Positions 54,507 through 63,540 of a DNA stretch of 64,000 nucleotides are shown here, piece by piece (the stretch's first letter is position 1; every line of letters starts with the position of its first letter). The DNA comes from Bin87 sp965243255 (lineage in GTDB: Bacteria > Chloroflexota > Dehalococcoidia > Lucifugimonadales > UBA3495), in the NCBI GenBank assembly GCA_965243255.1, contig CBDEUH010000004.1:1178001-1242000 (forward strand), in the 5' to 3' direction. A model generated the notes under the pieces. It had not been told where the DNA came from, did no database searches, and worked only from the letters and a program-made list of their open reading frames with translations. The translations under genes and the position numbers were made by a program.

Positions 54507-55748
54507 TTAGCACATGGACGGAGGGGGAACCGTAAGCACGGGCGTGCGCTCGCGCAGGTATTGGTCGGTTACGAATGGTGAGCCAAAGCCGTACAGGTCG
54601 GCGCATTGTCGCACCACCGCCAAGGTTTCAGCGCGCAAGGTCTGGGGGGCGGGTTCTGCTCCGCCGTCGATGATGCTGCGAATGAGGCGACCCGCCAGGT
54701 CTTGCTTGGTATCAGGGTGGCCGCAAATTCCCTCGTAAGCGACGCCGCCACAGGTAGGACAGTACCACCACTCCAGGGTCAACACCGACCGGATGCCGAG
54801 GTCGGGCAGATCGCCGAAAATCTCGTGGGCGGCGTAGCGGTCGTAATAGTCGCCGACACCGGCGTGATCGCGGCCGAACATGTGGTGAGTGCAACCCAGG
54901 TTCTTGCGCACCAGGGCGTGAAACACGGCTTCACGAGGGCCGGCGTAGCGCATATCCCAGAGGAGGGCGGTGGTGCGGTGGACGTTGTCGCGGAAGAAGC
55001 CGCGGGCGCGCAGATTGTCGTGAGCGAGGACGATAGCCTCGTCGATGTAGTCGCCGATTTTCTTTTCGCCGATAACGGCGCTGACCAGCACTCCGTCGGC
55101 CCCGGCCTCCATGAAGGCGCCCTTCATCAGGTACTCATGGCCGGAGTGGGGGACGTTGCGAGTTTGGTGGGCGACGGCCCGCTGCCAGCCTATTTCAGCC
55201 AACTCCGCCCTTAGCTGGTGCGGCTTGCGCCAGTAGCGGTCGAAGGGCGGGTTGATGACCGGCTCGCAAACCAGGGTGATATCGCCGGCGACGAAACGGT
55301 CGGCGTAGGCCAGAGTTCGCTGTACGCCAGGGTGCGCTTGATCATCGGTGGCATAGACCTGGCGGGCCAGATTGGTCAGGTCGGCGGCGAATATCTCGGT
55401 TACGTCCATAGTGGCCAGCGGGTTACGCTGGTGGGTTAGCAGGACGGTATCGCCAACGCCGATGCCGGCTTGCTGCAATTCAGCAGCGGGAACGTCGAGG
55501 ACGATGGGAATGGGCCAGATATAGCCATCGGTCAGCCGCATCGTTTCGGCAACCGAGGCCACGTCGGCGCTGCCCATGAAGCCGGTCAGCGGCGAGAAGA
55601 ATCCGTAGGCGATGTTGACGCACTCGTGGGCGATCTGCTCGCGCACCTCGACGGTTGGCAGGCGGGCAAGTTCATTCCCATCCGGCCGGAGCTGCACCCG
55701 CTCCACCAGAACGCCGCCGTGAGGAGAGAGGCTGTTGTCAACGGTCAT
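54507..55748 (-). CDS. sat: Sulfate adenylyltransferase (ATP sulfurylase)
   Basis: 413 residues, the homodimeric Sat/MET3-type. Makes APS from ATP and sulfate, or the reverse in sulfur oxidation. QTRNVPHSGHEYLMKGA and GRDHAGVGDYYDRYAAHEIF are the active-site motifs; CPTCGGVAYEGICGH is the C-terminal zinc-binding loop. No APS reductase, APS kinase or sulfate transporter is nearby, so direction of use is open. Confidence 0.95.
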   Translation of the reverse strand: MTVDNSLSPHGGVLVERVQLRPDGNELARLPTVEVREQIAHECVNIAYGFFSPLTGFMGSADVASVAETMRLTDGYIWPIPIVLDVPAAELQQAGIGVGDTVLLTHQRNPLATMDVTEIFAADLTNLARQVYATDDQAHPGVQRTLAYADRFVAGDITLVCEPVINPPFDRYWRKPHQLRAELAEIGWQRAVAHQTRNVPHSGHEYLMKGAFMEAGADGVLVSAVIGEKKIGDYIDEAIVLAHDNLRARGFFRDNVHRTTALLWDMRYAGPREAVFHALVRKNLGCTHHMFGRDHAGVGDYYDRYAAHEIFGDLPDLGIRSVLTLEWWYCPTCGGVAYEGICGHPDTKQDLAGRLIRSIIDGGAEPAPQTLRAETLAVVRQCADLYGFGSPFVTDQYLRERTPVLTVPPPSMC

Positions 55749-55755
55749 GACACGG

Positions 55756-56574
55756 TCAGTGGTCGCGGTATTGGGCGTCGCGTTTTTCGCGGAAGGCGGC
55801 TACGCCCTCGACGTGGTCCCGGGAAGTGAGGGTAATGGTCTCACCGGCAGCAGCCATTTTCATGGCGGTTTCAAGGTCGAATTCGAGGCCCTTGTAGAGC
55901 ATCAGCTTGGACAAGCGGATGGCCATGGGCGGGCCGGCGGCGATGCGTTCCGCCATCGCCAGGGTGGTGGCTTCGAGTTCGTCCTCGGGCACCAGGCGAT
56001 TGAGAAAGCCCAACCGGTAGGCTTCTTCGGCTTCCAGGAAATCACCGGTGAACAGCATTTCGGCGGCGCGGCCCAGGCTGCCCAGCGTGCGGGGATAGAG
56101 CCAGGTGCCACCGAATCCGGGGAAAAGGCCAATGCGGACGTAGGCGGACATGAAGCGGGATTGTGGCGTGCCGATTCGGATGTCGCAGGAACAGGCCAAA
56201 TCCAGGCCGGCGCCGGTGGCGACGCCGTTGACCATAGCGATAACGGGCTTCTCGCAGCGCTGGACGCCGAGGATCATGTTCTGCGCCAGTTGGAAACTGC
56301 GGCGAACTTCGTCGGCGTTGCCGGAAGTCCAGCCCTCGCCGGAACCGTTGGACGAGCCGCCCAGTTGGTTGAGGTCACCACCGGCGCAAAAGGCGCGGCC
56401 GGCTCCGGTGATTATGAGTACACGGACGTTTGGGTCGGCATCGGCGTCGGCGACCGCGCTGGCGATTTCGACCTGCATCTGGTCATTGATGGCGTTGAGG
56501 CGCTCGGGGCGGTTGAGGGTGATGCGGGCGATGCCGGTATCGGTGTGGTAGGTAATGAGTTCGTATTCGGGCAT
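55756..56574 (-). CDS. Enoyl-CoA hydratase/isomerase family protein
   Basis: 272 residues. ARITLNRPERLNAI, AFCAGGDLNQLGG and NGVATGAGLDLACSCDIRIG form the crotonase core; IGLFPGFGGTWLYPRTLG is the PxxGG region without a clear second Glu. Seven bases before sat. Role in fatty-acid or aromatic catabolism is likely, exact substrate unknown. Confidence 0.92.
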   Translation of the reverse strand: MPEYELITYHTDTGIARITLNRPERLNAINDQMQVEIASAVADADADPNVRVLIITGAGRAFCAGGDLNQLGGSSNGSGEGWTSGNADEVRRSFQLAQNMILGVQRCEKPVIAMVNGVATGAGLDLACSCDIRIGTPQSRFMSAYVRIGLFPGFGGTWLYPRTLGSLGRAAEMLFTGDFLEAEEAYRLGFLNRLVPEDELEATTLAMAERIAAGPPMAIRLSKLMLYKGLEFDLETAMKMAAAGETITLTSRDHVEGVAAFREKRDAQYRDH

Positions 56575-56608
56575 TGGGCAGCCCCTCCTCGGCTGGATGC
56601 GGCAGATA

Positions 56609-56617
56609 AGTATAGCA
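56609..56617 (-). promoter_or_regulatory. Extended -10 of the enoyl-CoA hydratase-sat-lysA genes
   Basis: TGCTATACT on the minus strand, ending 34 bases before the ATG; GAGGAGG just before the start codon gives a strong ribosome binding site. No clear -35. Confidence 0.5.
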
Positions 56618-56732
56618 CGGCAACGGGCTCGTACCGATATCCTACGGCAGCACGTGGGTTACGTAACTGCCTTTTGGGTTATAATGCGCGCGGATTACTG
56701 ATATACAAACTTATGCGACGGGAGGTGAAGAA

Positions 56733-57587
56733 TTGGAAGCGACAGCGAACGGCGTACTACTGGCAATAGACTGGGAAAATATCCGACGAGGCGCGCAGCT
56801 GTATCAGAGAATCGTTACTCCGCAGACCTTGTATGAAGCGATGAAGGGCGTGGGGGAGGTGTTTGGCGAGGTTAAGGGCGGCAAGGCTTTTGGCGACTGG
56901 GGCCTGCGACCGGACGACGGTGTTGCGTTCAACGAGACCGGCATACAGCCATACCAGGCGCCGCGCACCATGGCCGGCAAGGACCGCAGCGACCCGGCGA
57001 TGCTTCTGGAAGTGTACGACTGGCTGAGGGACCGGGACGACTGTGGAGTGATTGTGCTGGCGTCGGGCGATTCGGACTTTCAGATCCTGGTGGACAAGGC
57101 GCGGGACATGGGCCGACGCATTGTGCTGTGCGCGTTCAGCCAGTCGGTGGCGCGGGACATGCTGGCGGTGGCGCCGTTGTTTCCGCTGGAGGCGGAACTG
57201 GGTATACAGCTGGCGGAGCACGGGGACGTGCCGGTGCCGGAGCAGCAAGAAGCGGCGCTTCAGGACGTGATGCACGTATTCATTAGAGAAATGGGGAAGC
57301 TGGAAAACCGGATGAATTTCGTGGGCTACAATATGCTATGCAACCAATGGATGCTGGACTGGGGAATTGCCTGGAACGAGTACGAGTGCCGGAAGTTGGT
57401 TGACCAGTGGACTTATGAGGAAATCATCGAACGGCACGACGTGTACAATCCCAACAACCCGCAATATCCCACTTCGGCGATTCGCCTGGTGCGCACCAAT
57501 GAGACGGTGCGGGACCTGCTGGGGTTGAACCGGCCCATTATCAGCAACCCAGTGGTTCCTGGAGAACCAACGCCAATTGAGTACTAA
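56733..57587 (+). CDS. NYN-domain (PIN-like) RNase family protein
   Basis: 284 residues. VLLAIDWENIRRG provides the first Asp and Asn, KDRSDPAMLLEVYDWL the second acidic residue and VIVLASGDSDFQILVDKARDMG the third pair. The C-terminal 110 residues (LQDVMHVFIREMGKLENRMNFVGYN through KLVDQWTYEEIIERHDVYNP) look like a winged helix. The start is TTG at 56733 behind GGAGGTGA. A TATAAT lies about 50 bases upstream. 12 bases upstream of thrC. Confidence 0.9.
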   Translation: MEATANGVLLAIDWENIRRGAQLYQRIVTPQTLYEAMKGVGEVFGEVKGGKAFGDWGLRPDDGVAFNETGIQPYQAPRTMAGKDRSDPAMLLEVYDWLRDRDDCGVIVLASGDSDFQILVDKARDMGRRIVLCAFSQSVARDMLAVAPLFPLEAELGIQLAEHGDVPVPEQQEAALQDVMHVFIREMGKLENRMNFVGYNMLCNQWMLDWGIAWNEYECRKLVDQWTYEEIIERHDVYNPNNPQYPTSAIRLVRTNETVRDLLGLNRPIISNPVVPGEPTPIEY

Positions 57588-57599
57588 CAGGAGTAGGGC

Positions 57600-58787
57600 A
57601 TGACGCGCTTCAGCTACATTGACCACCTGGAATGCACCAATTGCGGCAGGAAGTTTCCGTATGACGGGCTGGCGTCAGTCTGCGAGTACTGCGGCAAGGT
57701 TTTGTTCGTGCGTTACGATCTGGCAGGGCTGCGTCGGGATGTTCAGCGGTCGGATTTGGACAGCAGACCGGCGAACATGTGGCGGTTCAATGAACTGCTG
57801 CCGGTGGTGAATCCGGAAGCCGTCATTACGCTGGGCGAAGGCGGAACGCCACTGTTGGAGGCGGCGACGCTGGCCAAGGAGGTCGGCATACGCCAGCTGC
57901 TGATCAAGGAAGAGGGGCTGAATCCGACGGGCACGTTCAAGGCGCGGGGCATTGCGGCGGCCGTGTCCAAGGCCTGGGAGCAGGGCGCGCGGGGATTCAC
58001 CATGCCGTCGGCGGGCAACGCGGCCGGCGCGGCGGCGGCGTACTGCGCGCGGGCCGGCACGCCGGTGAAGGTGTTCATGCCCCAGGACGCGCCGGTGGCC
58101 AACAAGAAGGAGTCCATCGTGGCCGGCTCGGAGTTGAACCTGGTGGAGGGGTTAATCAGCGACGCCGGGCGGATTGCGGTGGGCGTGGCTGCCGAGCAGG
58201 GACTGTTCGACCTGTCCACATTGAAGGAACCGTGCCGAGCGGAAGGCAAGAAGACTATGGGGCTGGAAATCGCGCAGCAGCTGGGCTGGCGGATGCCGGA
58301 CGTCATCGTGTACCCCACCGGGGGCGGCACGGGCATCATCGGGATGTACAAGGGGTTCCAGGAGCTGCTGGAACTGGGCTGGATTGAGGGCAAGCCGCCT
58401 CGCTTCTACGCGGTGCAGGCCGATGGATGCCAACCCATCGTCAAGGCGTTTCAGGATGGGACGGACACGGCGGAGGCGTGGCAGAACGCGACGACGAAAG
58501 CCGACGGGCTGCGGGTGCCGGGGCCATTCGCCGACTACCTGATTTTGAAGGCGATACGGGAAACGGGAGGCGGCGCGCTGGCGGTGAGCGACGACGAAAT
58601 GGTCGATGCGATGTACCGCATGGCGACGCTGGAAGGCATCATTGCGTGCCCGGAGGGTGCGGCGACGCTGGTGGGATTGGAGCGGCTGCTGGCCGACGGC
58701 AGCATCGGCGCCGACGAGGAAGTGGTGCTGCTCAACACCGGGTCGGGGTATAAGTACCTGGACTTGCTGCGGGGGCCGGAAGAGTAG
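57600..58787 (+). CDS. thrC: Threonine synthase
   Basis: 395 residues. PLP enzyme converting O-phosphohomoserine to threonine. N-terminal zinc ribbon (CTNCGRKFPYDGLASVCEYCGK), PLP Lys in NPTGTFKARG, PSAGNAAGAAA and YPTGGGTGIIGMYKG phosphate-binding loops. Probably co-transcribed with the preceding NYN gene. Confidence 0.95.
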   Translation: MTRFSYIDHLECTNCGRKFPYDGLASVCEYCGKVLFVRYDLAGLRRDVQRSDLDSRPANMWRFNELLPVVNPEAVITLGEGGTPLLEAATLAKEVGIRQLLIKEEGLNPTGTFKARGIAAAVSKAWEQGARGFTMPSAGNAAGAAAAYCARAGTPVKVFMPQDAPVANKKESIVAGSELNLVEGLISDAGRIAVGVAAEQGLFDLSTLKEPCRAEGKKTMGLEIAQQLGWRMPDVIVYPTGGGTGIIGMYKGFQELLELGWIEGKPPRFYAVQADGCQPIVKAFQDGTDTAEAWQNATTKADGLRVPGPFADYLILKAIRETGGGALAVSDDEMVDAMYRMATLEGIIACPEGAATLVGLERLLADGSIGADEEVVLLNTGSGYKYLDLLRGPEE

Positions 58788-58820
58788 GGCGCTTGTCGGA
58801 ATTAGGATTCGCAGGAGAGG

Positions 58821-59777
58821 TTATCCTTTGCTGCTGAGCGCTCTCTTGACGCTGCGGATGGCGCGTCGTATCGGGCGGCGACGCTGGTGGAGGTTTTGAG
58901 CCAGCAGGGGCGCCAGGGTTGGGTTGGCAGCGATGAGGGGCGCTACCCATTTGCGCAGTTCGGCCATGGTGGGCGGCTTATCGTCCCAGGTGGGCGCCAG
59001 GGAATCCATGGGATGCCACTGACGGCGGCCGGGCAGGCGAGTCATCACGGTGCCGCCGGCCTCCTGGACGGCCAGCGCGCCGCCGAGCATATCCCACATA
59101 CGGGGCGCGCCGATGACGGCGAACTGCATCACGCCCATGGCGGTGAGGGCCAGTTCGTAGGCGATGCTGCCGGTTACGCGCATCTGGCCCAGGGGCTGCC
59201 CTTTGAGTCCTTTGCCGACGCGGGTTGACCCGCCGAAGGAGCCGGGCAGGCCAATCAGGCGGTCGCCGCGCAGCTTGTCGGTTTGAAAGACGGAGACCGG
59301 GTTGCCATCGGCGAAAGCGCCGCCGCCGGCGCGGCAGTGGAGTACGACGCCGCTGCGGGTGTCTCCGGTTGAAGGACTGGCGGGCCAGGGGATGTAGACG
59401 GCGCCGGCGATGGGGCGACCCCGATGCAGCACGCCGATGGATGAGGCGTACACGGGCAGGCCGTTCATGAAGTTGGTGGTGCCATCCAGGGGGTCGAGCA
59501 CCCACAGGTAGTCGGGAGCGACGGTGTCCCCGTCGGCGCTGGCATCGTCCTCTTCGCCGAGGATGCCGTGGGTTGGGAACCGTGCGGAAATCTGCGCTTC
59601 CAGGTGGGCCTGCGTTTCCTTGTCGGCGGTGGTTACCGGGTCCTGCTGGGCGCGGTCTTTGTACTCGACGTTGAGGGCGCGTCCGAAATGGTTGGAAAGC
59701 AGGTTGCCGGCGCCGCGGGCGAACTCGAGGGCGGCGGACTCGATGGCGATTAGGTCGGATTCGGTGGGAGCGGCCAT
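58821..59777 (-). CDS. Inositol-monophosphatase-family phosphatase
   Basis: 318 residues. GEEDDASADGDTVAPDYLWVLDPLDGTTNFMNGLP contains the metal-binding EE and DPLDGTTN motifs; the C-terminal metal motif appears as PRMWDMLGGALAVQEAGG. About 45 residues of basic extension (RRRPIRRAIRSVKRALSSKG) follow the usual end. May act on inositol phosphate, histidinol phosphate, PAP or sugar phosphates. Confidence 0.92.
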   Translation of the reverse strand: MAAPTESDLIAIESAALEFARGAGNLLSNHFGRALNVEYKDRAQQDPVTTADKETQAHLEAQISARFPTHGILGEEDDASADGDTVAPDYLWVLDPLDGTTNFMNGLPVYASSIGVLHRGRPIAGAVYIPWPASPSTGDTRSGVVLHCRAGGGAFADGNPVSVFQTDKLRGDRLIGLPGSFGGSTRVGKGLKGQPLGQMRVTGSIAYELALTAMGVMQFAVIGAPRMWDMLGGALAVQEAGGTVMTRLPGRRQWHPMDSLAPTWDDKPPTMAELRKWVAPLIAANPTLAPLLAQNLHQRRRPIRRAIRSVKRALSSKG

Positions 59778-59813
59778 AACGGTTTGGATTGTACACCATG
59801 GCGAGGTTGGGGC

Positions 59814-59841
59814 GGTGGTTCGACAGGTTCACCATGGGCGG
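59814..59841 (+). repeat. Dispersed repeat, copy A
   Basis: A 28-base sequence with core GTTCGACAGG(T)TCACCATG(G)GCGG, 26/28 identical to 61499-61526. A second partial copy, GGCTCACCATTAGCGG, follows at 59851-59866. Lies in the gap between two divergent genes. Confidence 0.7.
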
Positions 59842-59912
59842 GCGCTGTATGGCTCACCATTAGCGGATACCGGGCTGTTATAATCGGCGGCAGCAACTGA
59901 GGAGGCCCGGCA

Positions 59913-60704
59913 ATGGACCTGGAACTGAATGGCAAGGTAGCGATAGTAGGCGGCGCCAGCAAGGGGCTGGGACGCGCGTGCTCGGAGGTGCTGGCGGAGG
60001 AGGGAGCGCGGGTGGCGATGTGCGCCCGCACGGCGTCGGACCTGGAGCGGGCGGCGGACGAGATACGCGCCGCTACGGGGGCGGAGATTTTCACCTTTGC
60101 CGGCGACCTGGACAAGGAGGAGACCATCGCCGAGCTGGTGGCCGGCACGGTGGAGCGGTTCGGGCAGCTGGACATCATGGTGAACAACTCGGGGGGGCCG
60201 CCGCAAGCCCATGCCAAGGATTCCACGGAAGAGCTGTGGCAGGTGTCGGCGAATCGCTCGCTGTTCTTCTTCGCGCGGATGACGCGGGAGGCGCTGCCGC
60301 ATCTGAGGGCGCAGGGCGGGGGACGCATCATCAACATCCTGGCCAGCACGGTCTATACGCCGATACCGAACCTGGCGCTGTCGGCGGCGACGCGGATGGG
60401 CGTCATCGGGTTCATGAAGAACCTGGCGGACGACATTGGCAATGAGAACATCCTCATCAACAACGTGTGCCCCGGCAGCATCATGTCGGAGCGGATGATG
60501 GAGAACGTGGAGGACCGGGCGCGGACGCAGGGCATTCCCATCGAGGACGCGCTGGCGCAGCGGGCGGAACAGACGGCGTTGAAGCGCATCGGGGAGCCGC
60601 GGGAGCTGGCTTACCTGGTGGCCTTCCTGGCGTCGTCGCGCTCCAGCTACATCACGGGGACGACGATGCTGGTGGACGGCGGGCTGGTGCGGTCGGTGAT
60701 GTAG
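59913..60704 (+). CDS. Divergent short-chain dehydrogenase family protein
   Basis: 263 residues. VGGASKGLGRACSEVLAEEGARV is the cofactor loop, NNSGGPP the NNAG motif, but where Ser-x12-Tyr-x3-Lys is expected the sequence reads LASTVYTPIPNLALSAATRMG: no Tyr or Lys at the catalytic spacing. GAGGAGG precedes the ATG; TATAAT at 59879-59884 preceded by TGT is a possible extended -10. Either a different chemistry or a non-catalytic member. Confidence 0.88.
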   Translation: MDLELNGKVAIVGGASKGLGRACSEVLAEEGARVAMCARTASDLERAADEIRAATGAEIFTFAGDLDKEETIAELVAGTVERFGQLDIMVNNSGGPPQAHAKDSTEELWQVSANRSLFFFARMTREALPHLRAQGGGRIINILASTVYTPIPNLALSAATRMGVIGFMKNLADDIGNENILINNVCPGSIMSERMMENVEDRARTQGIPIEDALAQRAEQTALKRIGEPRELAYLVAFLASSRSSYITGTTMLVDGGLVRSVM

Positions 60705-60708
60705 GCCA

Positions 60709-61068
60709 GTGATGACCAGGCCGCAATTTGTCCAGCCGCCGGAGCCAACCACGGCCGTTGAGTACGTGGAACGGGGGAACCGGTACAGCCGCAACGGGGT
60801 GTACGAGCGGGCGATTGCCGACTATACGGCGGCGCTGGAGTTGGACGCCGAATGCGCCGACGCCTGGTTCAATCGGGGGGTGTCGTGGTACGAGGTGGGA
60901 GATTACCCGCAGTCGATTGCCGACTTGACGGAGGCGATCCGGCTGGACCCGGAGGATGACAACTACTACTCCCGTCGGTCGCTGTCGTACCTGTTCAACG
61001 ACCAGCCGGAGGAGGCGCAGGCGGACATGGACGCCAGCGAGGAGATACGGTTGCGGGCGTGGGGATAA
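60709..61068 (+). CDS. Small TPR protein
   Basis: 119 residues with three TPR units (VEYVERGNRYSRNGVYERAIADYTAALELD, ADAWFNRGVSWYEVGDYPQSIADLTEAIRLD, NYYSRRSLSYLFNDQPEEAQADM). GTG 60709 or ATG 60712, directly after the SDR stop. A protein-interaction module of unknown partner. Confidence 0.85.
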   Translation: MMTRPQFVQPPEPTTAVEYVERGNRYSRNGVYERAIADYTAALELDAECADAWFNRGVSWYEVGDYPQSIADLTEAIRLDPEDDNYYSRRSLSYLFNDQPEEAQADMDASEEIRLRAWG

Positions 61069-61482
61069 TCAGGAAGCGGGTTTGAAGTAGGGGATAGTGA
61101 TCTGGGGGGTGGCGGTCTGGAAGGTTACTTCGACGGCCATGCCGATGTGGACGTCGCGGGGGTTGCAATCCACGATGTTGGTGAACATACGGACGCCCTC
61201 TTCCAACTCGACCAGGGCCAGGACGTAGGGCACCATTTCATTAAAGCCGGTGGTGCGGTTCTGGTAGGTGATGGTGTAGGTCCAGACGGTGCCGCGGCCG
61301 GAGGCCTGTACCCAGCCGACCTTTTCGCCCCAGCAATCGACGCAGATGCCGCGAGGATACCACTGGTATTCGTCGCAGCCTCGGCAGTACTGGATCATCA
61401 GTTGACCGCGGCGGCAGGAGTCCCAGAAGGGTTTGGTTTCGCCGACGATGGTGGGCAGGGGTTTGTTCCAAGGGGTGGTCAT
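61069..61482 (-). CDS. DUF35 OB-fold acyl-CoA-associated protein
   Basis: 137 residues. Rubredoxin-like zinc ribbon CRGCDEYQWYPRGICVDCWG, then an OB fold (GRGTVWTYTITYQNRTTGF, PYVLALVELEEGVRMFTNIV). Such proteins bind and activate an adjacent SCP2-type thiolase, which is the next gene upstream on the same strand. Confidence 0.94.
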   Translation of the reverse strand: MTTPWNKPLPTIVGETKPFWDSCRRGQLMIQYCRGCDEYQWYPRGICVDCWGEKVGWVQASGRGTVWTYTITYQNRTTGFNEMVPYVLALVELEEGVRMFTNIVDCNPRDVHIGMAVEVTFQTATPQITIPYFKPAS

Positions 61483-61498
61483 GGTTGGTTCCTTTAGT

Positions 61499-61526
61499 GG
61501 TGGTTCGACAGGCTCACCATGAGCGG
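61499..61526 (+). repeat. Dispersed repeat, copy B
   Basis: 28 bases matching copy A at 59814-59841 except at two positions. It fills the gap between the thiolase stop and the DUF35 start. Confidence 0.7.
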
Positions 61527-61527
61527 G

Positions 61528-62709
61528 TTAGTCGCGGGCGAGGATGACGGTGCCGCCGGAGTGGCGGGAGCCGAGGGCGCCGCCGGTGCCGTGGGCCAGG
61601 GCGATCTTGCAGTCGGGGACCTGGCGGGCGGCGCCGTCAAATTCGTGCCGGAGCTGGCGGGTGGCTTCCAGGAGCAGGAATATCCCCCGCATACCGGGGT
61701 GGTTGGAGGACAGGCCGCCGCCGTCGGTGTTGATGGGCAGGGCGCCGCCGACCTGGATGCGTCCGCCGCTGACGAACTCTCCGCCCTCGCCCTTCTGGCA
61801 GAATCCGAGGTCCTCCAGGGTTTCGACGACGGTTATGGTGAAGGAGTCGTACACCATGGCCATGTCGATGTCGTCGTGGGTAACGCCGGCCATCTCAAAG
61901 GCGCGGGGCGAACTCTGGTGAGCGGCGATGTAGATGAGGTCGCGCTTGCCGGCGCCCTGGTGGGCGATGGCTTCGCCGGCGCCCAGCACCCAGACGGGGG
62001 TGTGCTTGCAGTTGCGGGCGACCTCGGGGGAGGCGACGACGACGGCGCCGCCGCCGTCGGTGATGACGCAGCAGTCCATGAGGTGGAGGGGGTCGGAGAT
62101 GACGCGGGAGTTGACCACGTCCTCGACGGTGATGGGGTCGCGGAAAAGGGCTTCGGGGTTCATGGAGGCGTGGTGGCGCATGGCGACCGACACCTCGGCC
62201 AGCTGCTCGGACGTGGTGCCGAACAGGTGCATGTGCCGGCGGGCAATCATGGCGTAGAGGCCGACGGTGGTGAGGCCGTAAATCTCCTCGAAGCTGTCCG
62301 GAGATGGGTCCAGGATGGGATGGCCGTAGCGTCCCACGCCGCCGGTGCCCACGGAGACGCCCCCGGAGCGGGCGAGGCTGCTGTAGGTGATGACGGCGCA
62401 GTTGATGCGGCCGGCGGCGATGGCGGTGAGGGCGTGGGAGAGGTGGAACTCGAATGAACCGCCGCCGACGGTGGTGTTATCCACGTAGGAGGGGTACATA
62501 TTGAGGTAGTCGGCCAGGTTCATGCCGCTGTTGCGGATGCTGCTAGAGGCGGTGAAGAGGCCGTCGACGTCGTCCTTGGTGAGGCCGGCGTCTTGCAGGG
62601 CCTTGATGACGCTTTCGCCCTGGATTTGGAGTTCGCTCTTGTCGGGAGCGTAGCGGGTGACGTGCTCGTGGATACCCACGATGGCGGCGGCGCGCCTGAG
62701 GTCAACCAT
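61528..62709 (-). CDS. SCP2-type thiolase (lipid-transfer thiolase family)
   Basis: 393 residues. AAIVGIHEHVTRYAPDKSELQIQGESVIKALQDAGLTKDDVDGLF begins the fold; GGGSFEFHLSHAL occupies the place of the first catalytic Cys, which is missing; late His blocks HGTGGALGSRH and NTDGGGLSSNHPGMRG are present. ATG at 62709 follows GGAGGTG by 8 bases. With DUF35 it would form a thiolase or acyl-transfer complex in side-chain degradation or ketone condensation. Confidence 0.93.
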   Translation of the reverse strand: MVDLRRAAAIVGIHEHVTRYAPDKSELQIQGESVIKALQDAGLTKDDVDGLFTASSSIRNSGMNLADYLNMYPSYVDNTTVGGGSFEFHLSHALTAIAAGRINCAVITYSSLARSGGVSVGTGGVGRYGHPILDPSPDSFEEIYGLTTVGLYAMIARRHMHLFGTTSEQLAEVSVAMRHHASMNPEALFRDPITVEDVVNSRVISDPLHLMDCCVITDGGGAVVVASPEVARNCKHTPVWVLGAGEAIAHQGAGKRDLIYIAAHQSSPRAFEMAGVTHDDIDMAMVYDSFTITVVETLEDLGFCQKGEGGEFVSGGRIQVGGALPINTDGGGLSSNHPGMRGIFLLLEATRQLRHEFDGAARQVPDCKIALAHGTGGALGSRHSGGTVILARD

Positions 62710-62790
62710 AGGGGTGGCACCTCCGTTAGGGGTTGGCAAGATAGGTTGGCGTATTATGCCACAAACGGAGGCGGGCGAATCGTCAGAATC

Positions 62791-62827
62791 GGGATTTGGG
62801 GGATTTCAGGATTTTCAGGATTGGGGG
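62791..62827 (+). repeat. Short tandem GGATTT/CAGGATT repeats
   Basis: GGGATTTG, GGGGATTT, CAGGATTTT, CAGGATTG units in a row between the thiolase and the next gene. Similar runs are frequent intergenic filler; no coding. Confidence 0.5.
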
Positions 62828-62833
62828 ATAGGT

Positions 62834-63532
62834 TCAGGCGTGGAGGTGGAGAGGGTTGGGGAGCCGGACGTGGAAGGTCTCTTCCAGGGCTTTGCGCCAA
62901 AGGGGAGATAGGATGATGTAGTCGGGGTTTTTGGACGCGTTGCGGGGCCGGGGATGACAGGGGCAAGGTTGGGGATCGCGGCCGGATTGATACCAGCCGT
63001 GGGGGTCGGTTTTGGCGGCGAAACTGCTGTTATGGAGGCGATAGCGTTGGCGGATTTCAAGGAAATTGGGGAGGGTGGTGATGTCTTGAACGGAAGCGAA
63101 GTAGGGAAGGATGGGTTCGTCGGGTTTGCGGATGGAGCGTCGGCTTTGATGGATAGGCAGGGGTTCGCCGGCGACGATGGCGTTGACGGCTTTGAGGAAG
63201 GAGTTGGTGCGGCGTCGGAGACGAAGGAGGAGGATGCGGTCAGCGTCGGTGGCCGGCTGCGACGAGATGCGACGGGGCAGACGGGTGGCTTCGCGGAAGG
63301 TTTTGAGGTGCCCGTGGCTGAGTTCATCGAAGACGTAGCGTTCGATGGCCCATCGGAGTTGACGAGGGGAGTTGTGCCACGTCTGACGGTGGACGGCCAA
63401 GGCGGTGGCCGCGTGAGAAGCAGCGCGGGCGATGGCCTGGGCGGCCCGGTGATGATCGCGTTGGGCGATGTTGTCCTGGGCGAATTGGAGGTAGCGTGCG
63501 GCTTTGGCCTGGTGGTGACTGACAGTGGCCAT
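62834..63532 (-). CDS. Unrecognised protein with HEPN-like N-terminal helices
   Basis: 232 residues, rich in Arg and His. The N-terminus (KAARYLQFAQDNIAQRDHHRAAQAIARAASHAATALAVHR) forms paired helices like HEPN or other ligand-binding four-helix proteins; then DELSHGHLKTFREATRLPRRIS and a C-terminal half with CPCHPRPRN and WYQSGRDPQP. AAGGAGA lies 13 bases before the ATG. No family is recognised with confidence. Its position next to a mobile-element-like edge suggests accessory DNA. Confidence 0.6.
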   Translation of the reverse strand: MATVSHHQAKAARYLQFAQDNIAQRDHHRAAQAIARAASHAATALAVHRQTWHNSPRQLRWAIERYVFDELSHGHLKTFREATRLPRRISSQPATDADRILLLRLRRRTNSFLKAVNAIVAGEPLPIHQSRRSIRKPDEPILPYFASVQDITTLPNFLEIRQRYRLHNSSFAAKTDPHGWYQSGRDPQPCPCHPRPRNASKNPDYIILSPLWRKALEETFHVRLPNPLHLHA

Positions 63533-63540
63533 AGGCAGGG

